64,000 nucleotides of DNA from Imbricaverruca yamaguchii (GCA_034440575.1 JAOTOL010001599.1:1706501-1770500), one strand, 5' to 3'; shown: positions 30,176-42,862, numbered from the stretch's first letter. Notes: generated by a model from the letters alone, not told the origin. Numbers and translations are program-made.

Positions 30176-30869
30176 TCCAGCGCGTCACTCGCGCATTAGC
30201 GACACCGCACCGTGGAGACCCAGGCAGACCGCCGCGGCTGGTACGTTCTGGCATTGTGTTGTGGAGCATACACACTGCGCAGACAACAGTTCGGTCACAG
30301 ACAACAGGAAACGCTCAACATTGTACGTACGGCCAGGTACTTATGAAATGAAATTAAAATATGAGTGCCATGTGAATGACCATGAAACATGTTGGATTTA
30401 TCACCAAACACGAGCAGTTGTGAATATGAAACAAGCAGTGCGCAACCGCATTTGAAAATGTTCGCGCGTCTTCTGGTATCCAACAACTCGGTTGCGTTTT
30501 GAACGACTACAAATGGGCATGCGAACGGCGTGTGAGCACATATTTGTGTCGAACGAAGACCCGGGCAAAATGCAATTTTAAAGTTTCCTTCATGTTATTT
30601 TTTGTCTCAGCAACTTTGCACGTAGCCCAAATCCGACACTGGGGTGTGTCTGCAGTTGCGAGAATTGTCTCGTGTGCAAAATGCTACGGCTTGTCCGGGC
30701 TGAGATAAACCACACAATTTGGACGAAATTGCCTCCCAGGTGCCACCGTCGGCGCTGCTCGTCACACTGTGCCGCGGTTAAGATCACTTTCAACTCGGTT
30801 TTACTGTATGGCCATTGCACGATCAGCGTTTCACGAGAGACGGTCGCGCAATAACTCAGCCGCAAATTG
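30176..30869. other. Unique sequence, nothing recognised
   Basis: No coding or repeat signal. If 30,135 is a real TATA box, the start of its transcript would lie here. Confidence 0.3.
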
Positions 30870-31210
30870 AATGAGTCAGCTGGCGTTTGCGACCGGCTGG
30901 CGGCGGGCGCCGCGCGCTCTGATTGGTCGCGCGCGGCGGCCGTCAGCCGACTTCGATCGGCGCCGGCGGCCGGCCAGTGTCGGCGCGGCGTCGCGGCGGC
31001 GTTATTACAGTGATGGAGGCGCGGCGGCGACGCCGTGGGTCGCGGCCCCGGACACGGCAGACGTCCCAATCGGCGGCGCGTTCACCCCGCGCCGCCGCAG
31101 ATCGGGACGCCGCGGTAACGGTGACGTCGCGTCGCCGGGGGCGGTGCGCGTCGGGTCACAAAGGTGGTGACCCGTGACCTCGCTGCTGTCGTCTGGCCGC
31201 GTGGCCCGGG
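30870..31210. other. CpG-dense island
   Basis: Very dense CpG with GGCGGC and GCGCGC words, sharply bounded by AT-richer DNA. No exon supported. Confidence 0.5.
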
Positions 31211-31965
31211 TCACCCAGCAAAGCTTGCCACCGAAAGATCCGCTGTTCAATTGTGATCAGTGAGACCAAATTGGGGCCTCGTCGTTTCAGTGGTTCTGGA
31301 GTTATTCTGGCAAATTGAATGCGGAAAGGTTTTCCCCACTCCTGGGTAGCCCTAAGGTTGTAAGTTATAAATGACAATCTTGACCTGCCATTGCTGAAAA
31401 CCGTCATACTGGAGTAGCCTGCGACTCCCCATTCTTACAATACTATTACAGGAATACGAGCTGGCATTCGTAGAGTTCGTTCAGAATCAAAGTCATCAAA
31501 TCTCGTTTCTACGAACAACAGCTTTTCTTGGTCAATCCAACTTGGATAAATATTTTCTAGATACTTTAGACGAACAAATAGTAAAGGCGAAATTAAAATT
31601 AAATGGGATGCCTATCCAGATATGAGACAAACATCCTCTTTCGATGTGTCTGGCATCGCATTTCAGCGGCTTGTCCTTATTATATCATCCACTACAACAC
31701 GCACTTTGAACACTATGCATTTGGTGCATAGCTTTGTATCAAGCGACCTTGCACTTGTTCCATCTCTCGCTGCGGATGTTTTCGAGACATAAGGAAATGG
31801 CCGGATACAATTGCGGTGCAACAAGTACCTTTAACAGTTTATGAGCAAATGACGCGAATGAAACGAACAGAGAGAAAGGTACCATTAGACGGCAAGTTAA
31901 CATAAAACCAGTCATCATATGTCTGAAGTATTTTACCAGATGGTCTGTGGTGACGGAGTCAAAGG
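31211..31965. other. Unique sequence, nothing recognised
   Basis: No recognisable feature. Confidence 0.35.
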
Positions 31966-31973
31966 ATGCAGAT

Positions 31974-32469
31974 TAGGGTGTGTCACGAAGGACCTTTTTT
32001 TGGAAATTGCACTTTGCTTAGTGAAACTATTGTGCAGATCACCTAAAAAAAACCTGTGGTCGAAACCAAATCGAAATCAAACAATAAACAAAATATGCGA
32101 CAGGCCGATAAAGAAACAAATTTGCCCGGCACCCGGCGTTGAAGTCTCCAGTGATGGCGCTCCGTTGCGCCTTCATCACCAGAATCCATTCATCAGTCAT
32201 CCACAGCACCGACTGCCGCCTTTTTAGTCACAGCGCCGCGGCGGCGCTCCGACGGTGGCCGGACGCGTGGTGTTAGATGCCAATCGCAACAGAGCGCCAT
32301 CACTGGAGACTTCAACGCCGGGCGCCCGGCAAATTTGTTTCTTTATCGGCCTGTCGCATATTTTGTTTATTGTTTGATTTCGATTTGGTTTCGACCACAG
32401 GGGTTTTTTAGGTGATCTGCACGATAATTTCACTATACATAAGAAAAACCGTTCAGGCGACACACCCTA
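31974..32469. mobile_element. 496-bp foldback (long-TIR) non-autonomous DNA transposon
   Basis: The element begins TAGGGTGTGTC and ends GACACACCCTA. It is flanked by a perfect 8-bp target-site duplication ATGCAGAT at 31,966-31,973 and 32,470-32,477. The arms (about 31,974-32,170 and 32,285-32,469) are inverted copies about 190 bp long, around a spacer of about 115 bp. Both arms match the first part of the larger transposon that begins at 58,852, and the right arm plus spacer matches its first 260 bp or so. An 8-bp duplication is typical of hAT-type elements. No protein is encoded. Confidence 0.93.
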
Positions 32470-32477
32470 ATGCAGAT

Positions 32478-33609
32478 ACAAGTGTGGGTATTTGTGTCTA
32501 CAAAAGGATGAGTGAGTGTCTTGCTCTCAGTATTGGAATGTTTTGGAAATAGCCTTGCTGCTTCTGATGGTTCTGCTTGGCAACTGGATTTTTGGCACTT
32601 CTAAGCCTAAGTTTTGCTGGTCACCGTTGTCTTCAATATAATGCTATTTTTACGACGTGCTTTTAGTTGGTCTGAAGAGCACTTTGTATTTGCATTGTGG
32701 TATCGTTGTGACAGACACTGGATACAGAACACTGATGCTCCGTGTCAGAGGCGGTATACGCCTGAGGCGGATGTTGTAACCTGACATGTTCAGCGCTGAC
32801 GGAAGTTAGCCCGGTGGCGAGCTTGAAGGTGAGAGATATCGTGATATAAGAATATACTGAAGATATTGAAAGGAGCGGATCCAGTCTTAAGTGAGCTTGG
32901 AAAGAAACGTTTCCTGGAGATAGAAGCAATAATAATTATGGGCGCTCTTACGATGATATAGCCATCATTAGCGTTGCATGTCTCCATGCTCATTCGTCGT
33001 GAATGAATTGAAAAATATCACTGCTGATGAGCTGCGACCTCACGACCATCCGATCTGAGGTGAGTGTACTGCAGACCAGTGCATGCACGTTCGTGGGAAT
33101 ACAAGTTGTACGCCAACTCACTATGTGCAACGTCCATGAACGTAGCGATATCAATCTGAAGGGCGGACTGATTCACCTGCGGCGCCCTGATCTGCGACGA
33201 GGCTCAGCCGTAACATTTTGCCCACGATCCACAATTTTCATCTTGCGATCTTGCTCCTGCAGCCGTTTTCTGCGGGCCCCGAAGCGTTCGATGCTGAGCG
33301 CAAGCCTGCCGATTTTCCCACGCGCCATGCAGGTGTGTTGAGATCGCCTCATCTCTATCGGTCGTATCGTCAGATGAAACCGATTGGAGCCGCCCTTCAG
33401 GCGGTCGGTTCCCATACTCGGCTAAACAAGTGCACTCGGAGCTCTCACGCGCGATAAGCAGTTTGTACGAGTGCATCGGCGCCCCACTCTCAGCAGACAT
33501 GTCCAGTCTTCCCACAGTTTGGTGGAACTTGTTGGTGCTGAAGAGAGCGTGGTGCGCCGGCGACCGTCTCCCACGCGGAACAAATGAGCCCAGGCTCGAT
33601 TTATTTCGC
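32478..33609. other. Unique sequence, nothing recognised
   Basis: No supported gene; several overlapping open frames at 33,200-33,880 reflect GC-rich composition. Confidence 0.35.
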
Positions 33610-34120
33610 TGACTGTCCGCATTTGCCCGGACAGCCGCGTGGGCGGCGAGAGAGCCGACGTGGCCGCCATCGAACTGAACGCAAATCGACGGTGTCTCGG
33701 GTCGAGCGCGGGGATGGATCGGGGTCGCGGCCGGGCGCGCGATCAGATCACGTGACGGCCGACCTCGGCCACGCGGTCGCTTGTCAATTTTCGCCGCACG
33801 CCGCGCCGCGGTCGGCCGGCATCCGGTCGCGATATCGACGACGCCCCGTCGCGCGCGGCGGGCTCGGCGGTGCCCCGGCCGCACCGCTGATCTGAGGCCA
33901 CGCCCCGCGGCGGATCGTTTGCCGGCCGGTCACGGAGCCGTGTGCCGGGCCGTCGATGCCGGTTTGAGTGACTCGATCTGGCCCTCTACACCTGTCTCGC
34001 GAGTCTCGACACCTGTCGGGCGTCGCTGTGGTCGGGGGGGGGGGGGGCGACCGTCTGTTAGCGGCAATTGAGAGCGGCCCGCCGACGCGGCGAAAACCAA
34101 GCGCCGCGGTGAGCGAGGGG
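33610..34120. other. CpG-dense island with G14 run
   Basis: Dense CpG; a run of 14 G occupies 34,034-34,047. No exon supported. Confidence 0.45.
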
Positions 34121-35849
34121 CGCAAGTGACAAATTGAAAGGCAGATCGAGGCATGCCGGGATGGCATGCATAATTCAGGGCTCGATCTATCACATCCCTG
34201 CCGGTGGGAGGTGCGCGAGCCGGGTCCGGGGACGGCGGGACCATGTGGTGGCCGCACCAAATCCGCCAGGGCAACCCACGCGTGAATCTCGCCCGTGGGT
34301 TGGCGACAGCTTTTGTGCGCGCAGCTCATTTCGTCGTGGTTTTTGTCTGCCCACGTCTTCATCCATCATCTGCGTCCAACTCCGTCGCCAATTTAGGCCT
34401 GTTTATCTTTTCACCAGCGCGCTTTTTTCCTGCCGTCACAAAAAATCGTCGACAATGGGTAATCAGCGTTTTTTTGCGCTTCGCCGCCTCGACGACCACG
34501 GCGCACGGCCGGGCCGGTGACACCACTATTGTTCGCGGTTCTCAGGTGGTGGCTATGGCCATCTGATGCGACTCACGTCGTGACTGACAGCGGACAGTCA
34601 CGAAGTCGTCGGCTTGGTGGTCGGCCGCCGCCGCCCTGACCTGGCTCAGCTCGACCCGACTTCCCGCCATCCAGCAGGGGGCGTTTTTGCGCGAGCGCCG
34701 CCGCGCCGCGTCGCGAGGCCGTGAGATCGTCCCGCCAGTTGCAGTGCCATCTCAGCCGACCGGCGGGACTCGGCCCCACGTGCGGCAAGCTTCCCAGTCT
34801 GCTGTGCCGTGGTGAGCATGGAAGACTAGCGGTCGCTCACACACCGTGTGGGCCGCTCCGACAAGTGCGGATTTCAAGCGTTCTCCAGCGTGTTGTCCCC
34901 TACGCTCGTTCGATTACCTTGCGAAGCGTCTTACCTCGCTGTCATCTTGCGCGGCGTGCTGAGCTCTGGCCGGTCCAGCGGTGGTCGGTGCCACCACTGC
35001 AGCGGTGGTATGCTTCCCTTGTCGTAGTTGCCGGCGACCTCGAGATTGGGTTGCCGTTTGCCATCCGCCAGAAGTGTGTGCTGCTAGCGGTACCACATGT
35101 TATTAGTAGTCGAATACATCATAATCGAGCCCATTGCTAGTTGAAGGGTTTGTGTCTAAAGTTCTTGCTTGATGGCTTCTCTGTGGCGTTCTAGAACTTG
35201 TCATATTGTGTGTTTAAGAATGGCCTGAGAACGTAGGAAGTTCATCAGGGGGTAAATATAGATGCCTACTTTAGCAAGGAAGCCCCAAAGCAAAACGCAG
35301 ATTTAGTACTAAGCCAACCATTGCTGACACCATTGCTGATACAATACTACTGTGAATGTTGTTGCATGCCACTTTTGAAAGGTGATCTGTATGCATGCCT
35401 GCATTTCACACCAAAGCCAAACTAGCTCTAAGCAAGATCGTTTTCAAATCATGCATCAGTGTGTAGGTAGCCAAGGTGTGTGATATAAGGAATGAAAATG
35501 CATGCAAACTATTGAAATCTCACTTAACATGGTTTGAAAATTGCATGTTTGAAAATGAAAATTATATGTTTTAAAGTTACTGTAGTTAGCTTCAGAAAGA
35601 ATGTACTGCACGCATGCCACGTGCCCTTCCATTTGATGATGTCATAAAGTCATTGTCATAAAGTGATAGGGGACTATATAGGAGAGATACTATAAGGCGA
35701 GAAAGACAAGGACCCTGAAACACCCCCAATCAATACCATACCCAGTTCCAAAGGAGCTATCTTCCCGAACTTATCTAGCACCGTTCACTTGATACTGCAA
35801 ACGCACTCCTCAACACACATGCCACTTCACTAATTATCAAGTTCATTCA
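34121..35849. other. Unique sequence, nothing recognised
   Basis: GC-rich until about 35,090, then AT-rich. No supported exon, repeat or element. Confidence 0.35.
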
Positions 35850-36430
35850 TCCCTGGCCGCATAAAGTGGCCTGCGCAGCGAACGTCTACTGGCATAGTTA
35901 TCACCACATCCAGGACCAATTATAACTAAAAATATGGTTTTCCATCCTAAAAAATTGTCCATCCTATTGTTGAATGGATTTAATGAGGGACTCACCACTA
36001 CATCAGCAAGCAGGCCATTCCACTTGCGAACACCCACTGACTGAATACCCGATGACGTTTAACCGTTCTGCGTCTTAACGTGTCCAATCTGAATTAATAT
36101 CCGCTATTTGATACTCCAAATAGAAGAGCAGAATTCAGGTTCACATTATCTAACCATTTAGCGATTTTAAGCATTTCACTCAAATCACCACTTAACATCC
36201 TATTGTCCAATGAATGCATATATCATACCATAAGCCTTTCTCCATATTCAAAGTTGCCTAGTTCGCTGATGAGATCTAGTGGCTTTGTGCTGCAATCTTC
36301 CAGAATATCTAAGTAACGGTTCCATGCCTGTACCCAATGTTCCAAGTGAGATTGCTTATAGGATAAGCATGATCTCCCAGATAGAAAACCCATATGCTTA
36401 TCAACATTGGTCTTAGTAGTATCCATGACC
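35850..36430 (-). mobile_element. Decayed CR1-like LINE, 3' fragment
   Basis: On the minus strand broken frames show a His-Trp-Val-Gln-Ala-Trp-Asn element, Tyr-Gly-Glu-Arg-Leu, a Ser-Gly-Asp-Leu-Ser-Glu segment, and near the end Val-Arg-Lys-Trp-Asn-Gly-Leu. This is the order seen at the C-terminus of CR1-type LINE ORF2. It is older and more diverged than the copies at 950 and 53,415. Confidence 0.65.
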
Positions 36431-36955
36431 AGGTTTTCTTGTATTACTAAAACGCTCCCGAAAAAACAACATTAGTTGGACGTTATTTTGTTTCTATCTG
36501 AAGATCATTTCATTCGGCGGAATTGTGTATTCCCTCAATGGGAATACATTTCTTCGGTGATGAAGGGTGTGTGCATGATTCTAATTGTGGAATTGTATCT
36601 TGCAAATCGACATCAAACAACGAGGAAACATTTCGGAACTTGCCAGTTTGCAACGATGGCGTTTCTATCATCGGCTTCCGACCATGGGAAAGGGTCCCTC
36701 CCTCGTAAGAAGGCTGATGGCTCCTACATGTCCGGAACTGAACTCCCAATATGTAATCTAAGCTTTATGAGTGTCGGAACATTCGGCTTTGAAAAGAGTT
36801 TGCGGGCTACATTTCAAGCCGTTTCTTTCTTCACTCGACGCCATAAAGTTAATGCTAACATTTGTCGCTGGGGTGGACGGGAGAGTGTGTGGGGGGGGTC
36901 CAGCGTCTCACTATCTCTACCGTTCGTACAGGGTTGTTAATCCATTTTATCGACC
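36431..36955. other. Unique sequence, nothing recognised
   Basis: No recognisable feature. Confidence 0.35.
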
Positions 36956-37206
36956 CGGCGCCACACCACTCTGACTTGCGGCCGCCGGTTCTCCGGTCGT
37001 GTCGGGCGGCGGCGCGCGATGGAGACGTTTCCGGCGCACTCGGCCCCGCCGGACAGCAGCCGTCAGCGGCCGACACGGCTCTCGGGCGCGCCGCATTCCG
37101 TCCGACTGTAGAGGCTCGCTGGTGGTCCGACGACACGATACGGCGTCGGCGCGGGCCGGCCAGCAAAAAGGCGCCGGCCGGCCGGCACGGAGCTGGCGCA
37201 CGGCCG
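36956..37206. other. CpG-dense lead-in to the 13-bp array
   Basis: GC-rich unique sequence next to the minisatellite; open in several frames because of composition. Confidence 0.4.
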
Positions 37207-37615
37207 CCCGCCCTGTCCGCCCGCCCCGGCCACCCGCCCCGGCCACCCGCCCCTCCCGCCCACACCGGCCGCCCACCCCTGCCGCCCGCCCTGGCCGCCC
37301 GCCCCGGCCACCCGCCCCTGCCGCCTACACCGGCCGCCCACCCCTGCCGCCCGCCCTGTCCGCCCGCCCCGGCCGCCCGCCCCGGCCGCCCGCCCTGTCC
37401 GCCCGCCCCGGCCGCCCGCCCTGGCCGCCCGCCCCGGCCGCCCGCCCCGGCCGCCCGCCCCGGCCGCCCCCCCCGGCCGCCCGCCCTGTCCGCCCGCCCC
37501 GGCCGCCCGTCCTGGCCGCCCGTCCTGGCTGCCCGCCCCGGCCACCCGCCCCTGCCGCCCACACCGGCCGCCCACCCCTGCCGCCCGCCCTGGCCGCCCA
37601 CCCCGGCAGCCCGAC
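37207..37615. repeat. 13-bp GC-rich minisatellite, about 31 copies
   Basis: The unit is GGCCGCCCGCCCC with common variants at two or three positions. A 13-bp unit rotates through all reading frames, and since no frame has a stop, false open frames of 180-320 codons appear on both strands. Confidence 0.93.
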
Positions 37616-39057
37616 ACGCGCTCTTCTCTGCGGCACTCGCAGAATGTCGACGTCCATTACGGCTGCGCGCGTTGCCGACTGCGATCGAGATCTGAACGCC
37701 GACTGATGGTGGTGTCTGGACTTGACACGACACGTGAGGTATGCTGATGGTCGCCCCGGCACGGCCGAGAGCGTTTTTCGGCCGTGTCGGCTCCACAAGC
37801 GATGTTTCCACTCAGTTGGCTAATGGTGATGATTGAACAAAGTGCCCTTACAACCCCCACCCATACCCCAGTCAATAAATCAGTCAACAAAGTGCAATGG
37901 CCGGCTCACCAGCACGGAGAGTCGCGTTCTCAAGAACGCTGCGTGTTTCCTCTAATCTCAGTTTATAGGATTGCCCTTTCGCGACGGAAAGGTTTTGTCT
38001 TGTGTTCAACTGCAGTTACCGAGAGACTGCGATTGGAGGATAGGATAGTAGCAAGACATAATAACTCTTGGAAGTTGGCTTGCTGTTATTTGGCAATTGG
38101 TGTGAATATTGAGTTTGTGATCTCAGTTATTTCAGCTTCGAAGCCATTTTACTTTTGGTACTATAGCTTGACAATAATTTGAGCATACTGTGAAAAATAA
38201 GAGCAGACAAAACTAGAGAAAACTGTGGATCCGACTGGCAGCTTGAATAACCACCTAGGCGCCTCCTCGGATTCTGTCCTTTTCGTCCCGATATCACACA
38301 TCGCCTCCGCGGAGTCATTCACCCTGCGTCGGGTATGATAGTCAGGGAACCTAACTTGGGATTCCAACTTTGATACCGCAACAGCACTAGTCAATATCTG
38401 CCATCCAACCACCCGACACCGCGGCAAGTGACGCGTAAGGAGATGCCGACATTGCTTCATCAGTGAACCAGAATAGTTGCAATCGAGCTTACGGATGTCA
38501 TTGCAATAGCAAAACTACTCGCAACTCTGGCTTCGTTCAGCCGTGTTCAACTACGCTGTAGTGATATGCGGTCTTGGATGCGCACCTGAGACGTTGGCTG
38601 GTCATTAGTCAGTTGGTAGTGTCATTAGTCAGTTGTCTCTAGTCACAGATGTTTGGAGTCCTTAATGAGTTGTCTCTGGCCCGCAGGCAGTGTTGTTGCC
38701 GGCTAGTAATTAATGGGTAGTCATTAACTCTTAGTATGCACAGCAGGATTTCGTGCCGTGGCATTTCGTGGCTTTTCGTCTCCAATCCTTTCTCGGTCCT
38801 TCTCTGCGATGGTGTGTTCCTTGTGGCTAGCGTCTTGCGGGCCGGTGGACCACGGTGTACGGTCCACAAACCGTGCGTCCTTTGGTGCAGTGTATAGTCT
38901 GTGGTATTCAGGCTTTAGACCGTTCTGTGTCGGCCGTCGTCTGCGAAGTCCTGGGGTGTTGTACGTCAGGTGGTGCCGTGGCCGTCCTGTGACTCTTACC
39001 TTGGTTTACAGTCTGCAGCCTGTAGTCCGTCGTCCGTGCTCGGTTAGCCGCGGCACG
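37616..39057. other. Unique sequence, nothing recognised
   Basis: No supported exon or element. Around 38,230-38,420 a minus-strand segment vaguely resembles a tRNA-derived repeat, too weakly to annotate. Confidence 0.3.
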
Positions 39058-39395
39058 TGCCGTGGTCCCCACGCGCCGTGGTCCCCACGCGCCGTGGTCC
39101 CCACGCGCCGTGGTCCACACCCGCCGTGGTCCCCACGCGCCGTGGTCTCCACGCGCCGTGGTCCACACCCGCCGTGGTCCCCACGCGCCGTGGTCTCCAC
39201 GCGCCGTGGTCTCCACGCGCCGTGGTCCCCGCGCGCCGTGGTCCCCACGCGCCGTGGTCTCCTCGCGCCGTGGTCCCCACGCGCCGTGGTCCCCACGCGC
39301 CGTGGTCCCCACGCGCCGTGGTCCCCACGCGCCGTGGTCCCCACGCGCCGTGGTCCCCACGCGCCGTGGTCCCCACGCGTCGTGGTCCCCACGCG
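39058..39395. repeat. 16-bp minisatellite, about 21 copies
   Basis: The unit is GCCGTGGTCCCCACGC, with variants at the middle bases (TCTCC, TCCACACCC). Each unit contains partly self-complementary GCGTGGGG/CCCCACGC words. Long open frames on both strands are artefacts of the missing stop codons. Confidence 0.93.
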
Positions 39396-39599
39396 CCTGC
39401 TCCAAGTTACCTACCTCTGACGACGGCTGCATGTCCAGCGGCAGCGGGACATCACTGTCGCTAGCAGTGCCAGCATGTGAGCTCACCACGCTGCCAGCAG
39501 TTGTGCCGACCGGTGCCTGACGCCCGGCCGGCGCGGTGTCTGTCTTTGTCCGACGCAGACGCCCGGGACAATCGGTGTGCAGGGTCCCGCGTGCGGCCC

Positions 39600-40030
39600 A
39601 ATACCGGCCGCGCGCCAGATATCACTTTCGCACTGGCCGTTTGCCATCCAATAAATAGCCGTTGTGTCGACCTCCCAAACTTTACGTCACAGCATTTGCA
39701 TACGCTGGATAAAATAATTGACACCGTGGAGGTGGTTCCACGCCGCGGATATGCAAATTTCAATCATGCCGCGTCTGGCCCGCTGCGCATGTAGTAGTAC
39801 GCAGCCTCACCCGGCGGGGCGCCGGGCACCGGCAGGGATTTCACATCCATCGTGAGCGCCGACGCCGTCGGTATAAATGATAATTGCGCCTTCATCGATG
39901 ATAAATGGCTGACACGATGCCCTCTCGGTGGCTGCGCTGCCCCGAGGCGCTGCAGGTCAAAGGTCGTCGGTAACAAATCGCCGGCGAGTCTTTTTGTGCA
40001 ACATGACATAACGCTTTTCGACAACATTTT
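39600..40030. promoter_or_regulatory. Motif-dense segment, possible enhancer
   Basis: Seen: CCAATAAATAG (39,648-39,658), TTTACGTCA near 39,680, octamer ATGCAAAT (39,751-39,758), TATAAATGATAATTG near 39,872, and AGGTCAAAGGTCG (39,954-39,966), a direct repeat of nuclear-receptor half-sites spaced by one base. Such a mix of intact binding words in CpG-containing non-coding DNA resembles a developmental enhancer. No coding potential is seen. Function is inference. Confidence 0.35.
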
Positions 40031-40699
40031 GACAGGACGAGAGCAAAAAAGGCGAGGGGTGCGACTCAAGCGTAGCCAATCTATTACCACAGTTTCATGG
40101 GTAAATACTTCGATTTGGGTACGGCTTGATATCGGCAAAAAAATTCCAGCGCGCCGAGGTGCAGTGTGCGATTAGAGGAAGGGTTCGGTACCAGGCCCAC
40201 GTCGGGCTATCATTAGTTAATTGGCGGTTGGATCATGGTATCGCACACACCATTGGACACGGCTAACGTGGGAAAAGATGAACAAACCGCCGCAAGGCGA
40301 TCCGTTCACCTCGTTTCTCAGTCGCAGTTTAGCAGAGAAAGTCAATGTAAGTCCATGGACACCACATTCTCGCACGCATTTATGTATATGCTGTCGTTTA
40401 GATGCGAAAGAAGATCGGTATGGACGACTCGTCTCACCTGACTCGAGCTCACCCAAGCTGTCCCGGCCCGGCTGTGACACCGTCTGAGCCCATGCTCTCT
40501 TCTTTGTTATCACAACCCATATTCTAAGATCATCACAAGTGATTACACCTGTTCGTGGTTCCAATTTGTGCTGGCTTTCAGGTGAGTTTCCTCTGAAGAC
40601 ATTCACCTGTTTTTGTTTCAAGAAAAGCTCATTTGGCCCCACTTCCCGCCGACTGTACAGCTGGTGCCCTTTCGAGTCATAACGCTGACATCTCTAACC
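40031..40699. other. Unique sequence, nothing recognised
   Basis: No recognisable feature; the LINE that follows may start within the last 50 bp. Confidence 0.3.
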
Positions 40700-42779
40700 A
40701 CCCAGCATTTGCCACCCCGTGAGTTTCCGAGAGGGAGCCGTGGCAGCCGTACAGGTCCTATTGTTCTGCTTCATTATCTTTTTGGGGGACTGACTGGAGT
40801 TCTGCTTTTAATTCACCCTCCGTCACGCTCAAGTGTGGCTATTTTCTGGCCATCTTTATACCCATCATTGACATCCATGCTCTCATCAGGACTGCTAAAA
40901 CCAGGAACCCTAGCACCCCGGTTGTATCTGATGGAATCAAAGCTTTAATGTGTCGCGACCGTGGTGCGCTGGCTGTCTATGGACACCAATGTACGGAGTA
41001 GAGGGACACCAACCGAGCTGTACGATCGGCTTGATAGCCGCGACGATGTTGAGCGGCACATCCACGAGGATGGGCGGAGGTCAATGTGGTGCCATATCAG
41101 GTCATTTGTCGGCGGCAAGCAGGCCATTCGTAAGCTGCCCGACGCGACATCTGATGACCTTAACCATTTTTTGTGTCCGTGTAGACCTATGCGTGGCTGA
41201 CGAGGTTAATGGTATGGGAGCGGCGCCGAGTATTTCCTGCCATTTGCCGCCTGTCGGTGCTTGTGCATTGACCCTGATGGCGTTGTCGCTATCTGAGCTG
41301 CGAGCCGTCGTCTTCGGGATGAACGATTCTTCGACCTGCGCAGAGAACGGCATCAGCATCCACACGTTCGTGGTGTGCTTCGACTCGATAAGTGCGGTGC
41401 TCCTGCATTTGGTCAATTCTAGCATTGCTCAATCAGATGTTCCTGATTCTTGGAAGCGCTCCGTCGTTCATCCCATCTTCAAATCCGGTGACCCCGCTAG
41501 CCATTCCAATGTCCGTCCTACCCCCATCGTCCCAGTCATTAGCAAAATTGTAGAGCATGCTGTCCACCAGCAGCTCTACAACTATTTGTCCGAAAACCAT
41601 CTCCTCTCTCCAACTCAGCGCGGCTTCCGTTCTCGCCACTCGATGGAAACCGCCCTGACCTCCATATGTGACCTGATCCTACGGATCCTATCCGCATGTG
41701 ACCATGGAAAGGTGTCCCTTCTCTGCCTGCTGGATTTAAACAAATGGTTTGAGGTGATAGACCACTCAAAACTCCCGTCAGAATTAAGTCTCCACGGCAT
41801 CGATACATCCTGGTTTTCGTCTTATCTTCAGAACCACAACCAGGGGTCAGCCTCACTGACGGTCTGGGTGTCTTCCATAAATCTGCCCCGTTACCCAACA
41901 GCATCGGCGTTTTTCAAGGATCATCTCTCGGATCTCTCCTCTACTGCGTCTTCGCCAACGACCTCAGCCTGTTCGCAGAAAGCGCAGTGGTTATCCAATA
42001 CGCCAACGACACCCAAATTTTGGTAAGTGGAAAGGAATTTTAAATTAAAAACGTCGAAGCTCACATGGGAACAGTTTTGGCCTCACTCGAGGCCAAAATT
42101 GCTCTGGTTTCGAACAAATGGACTGAAAATGAACGTTGCGAATACACAGCTGATGCTATTGGGTAGTCCACAAAATCAACTTGCCTTACCAGATTTCAGG
42201 GTATTCGCGATCATTATTTACCCACCATTTCGGGAAGCAAAAACATCAGACTTGTTTTCGATCGATCACTTTGCTGGGACTCGCACGTCTCTGGAATGAC
42301 TCGGGCACCTTTCATCTGTTGTTATCTCCGCGCTGGCCAATGCCCTAGTCTTTTCGCAGGTTCGCTACTGTATTTCTTTGTGCGGTAAGGGAATCAAAAT
42401 GAACCTATCGTGCATTCTAAAATAAAATGAACTGCTCGACGAAAGAAATTTTAGGCCGCAAAAAATTTGGCCATGTTTCGGATCTGTTGAGGAAACTGCG
42501 CTGGCTCAGTGCGGAGAACTTCGCCATATACTACACCCTGTGCTCCACACACAAGATGCGCCGGCATGGTGAGCCAGGATTACTGGCTCATGATTTTACC
42601 ACCCTGGCGGAGATTCGTGACCGAACCACCCGTGAGGACTATCACTTTTATGTTTCTCGGTCCCCGCACAGATTTGGGGAAGAGGCGATTTAGCTTCAGA
42701 GCACCACTTATGTATAACTCGATGCCACCAGGGCTGATGTGGCCTCAGGTGCTGGACTAATTTGCTGCTCGCCCGGCTG

Positions 42780-42862
<83 letters not shown>

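Noticed and set aside
31919..32227. Small protein gene shared with 32,224-32,463 (minus) and 58,881
   Set aside because: The shared peptide is a translation of the transposon terminal repeat region, present in both arms of the foldback element; non-coding there.
33204..34362. Frames of 100-226 codons in a GC-rich stretch
   Set aside because: No domain, no splice chain, several frames open at the same place.
36855..37811. Open frames of 270-320 codons on both strands
   Set aside because: Produced by the 13-bp GC-rich minisatellite and its flank; proline/glycine-only peptides in every frame.
38758..39520. Open frames of 100-220 codons on both strands
   Set aside because: Shadow of the 16-bp array; no domain and no splice context.
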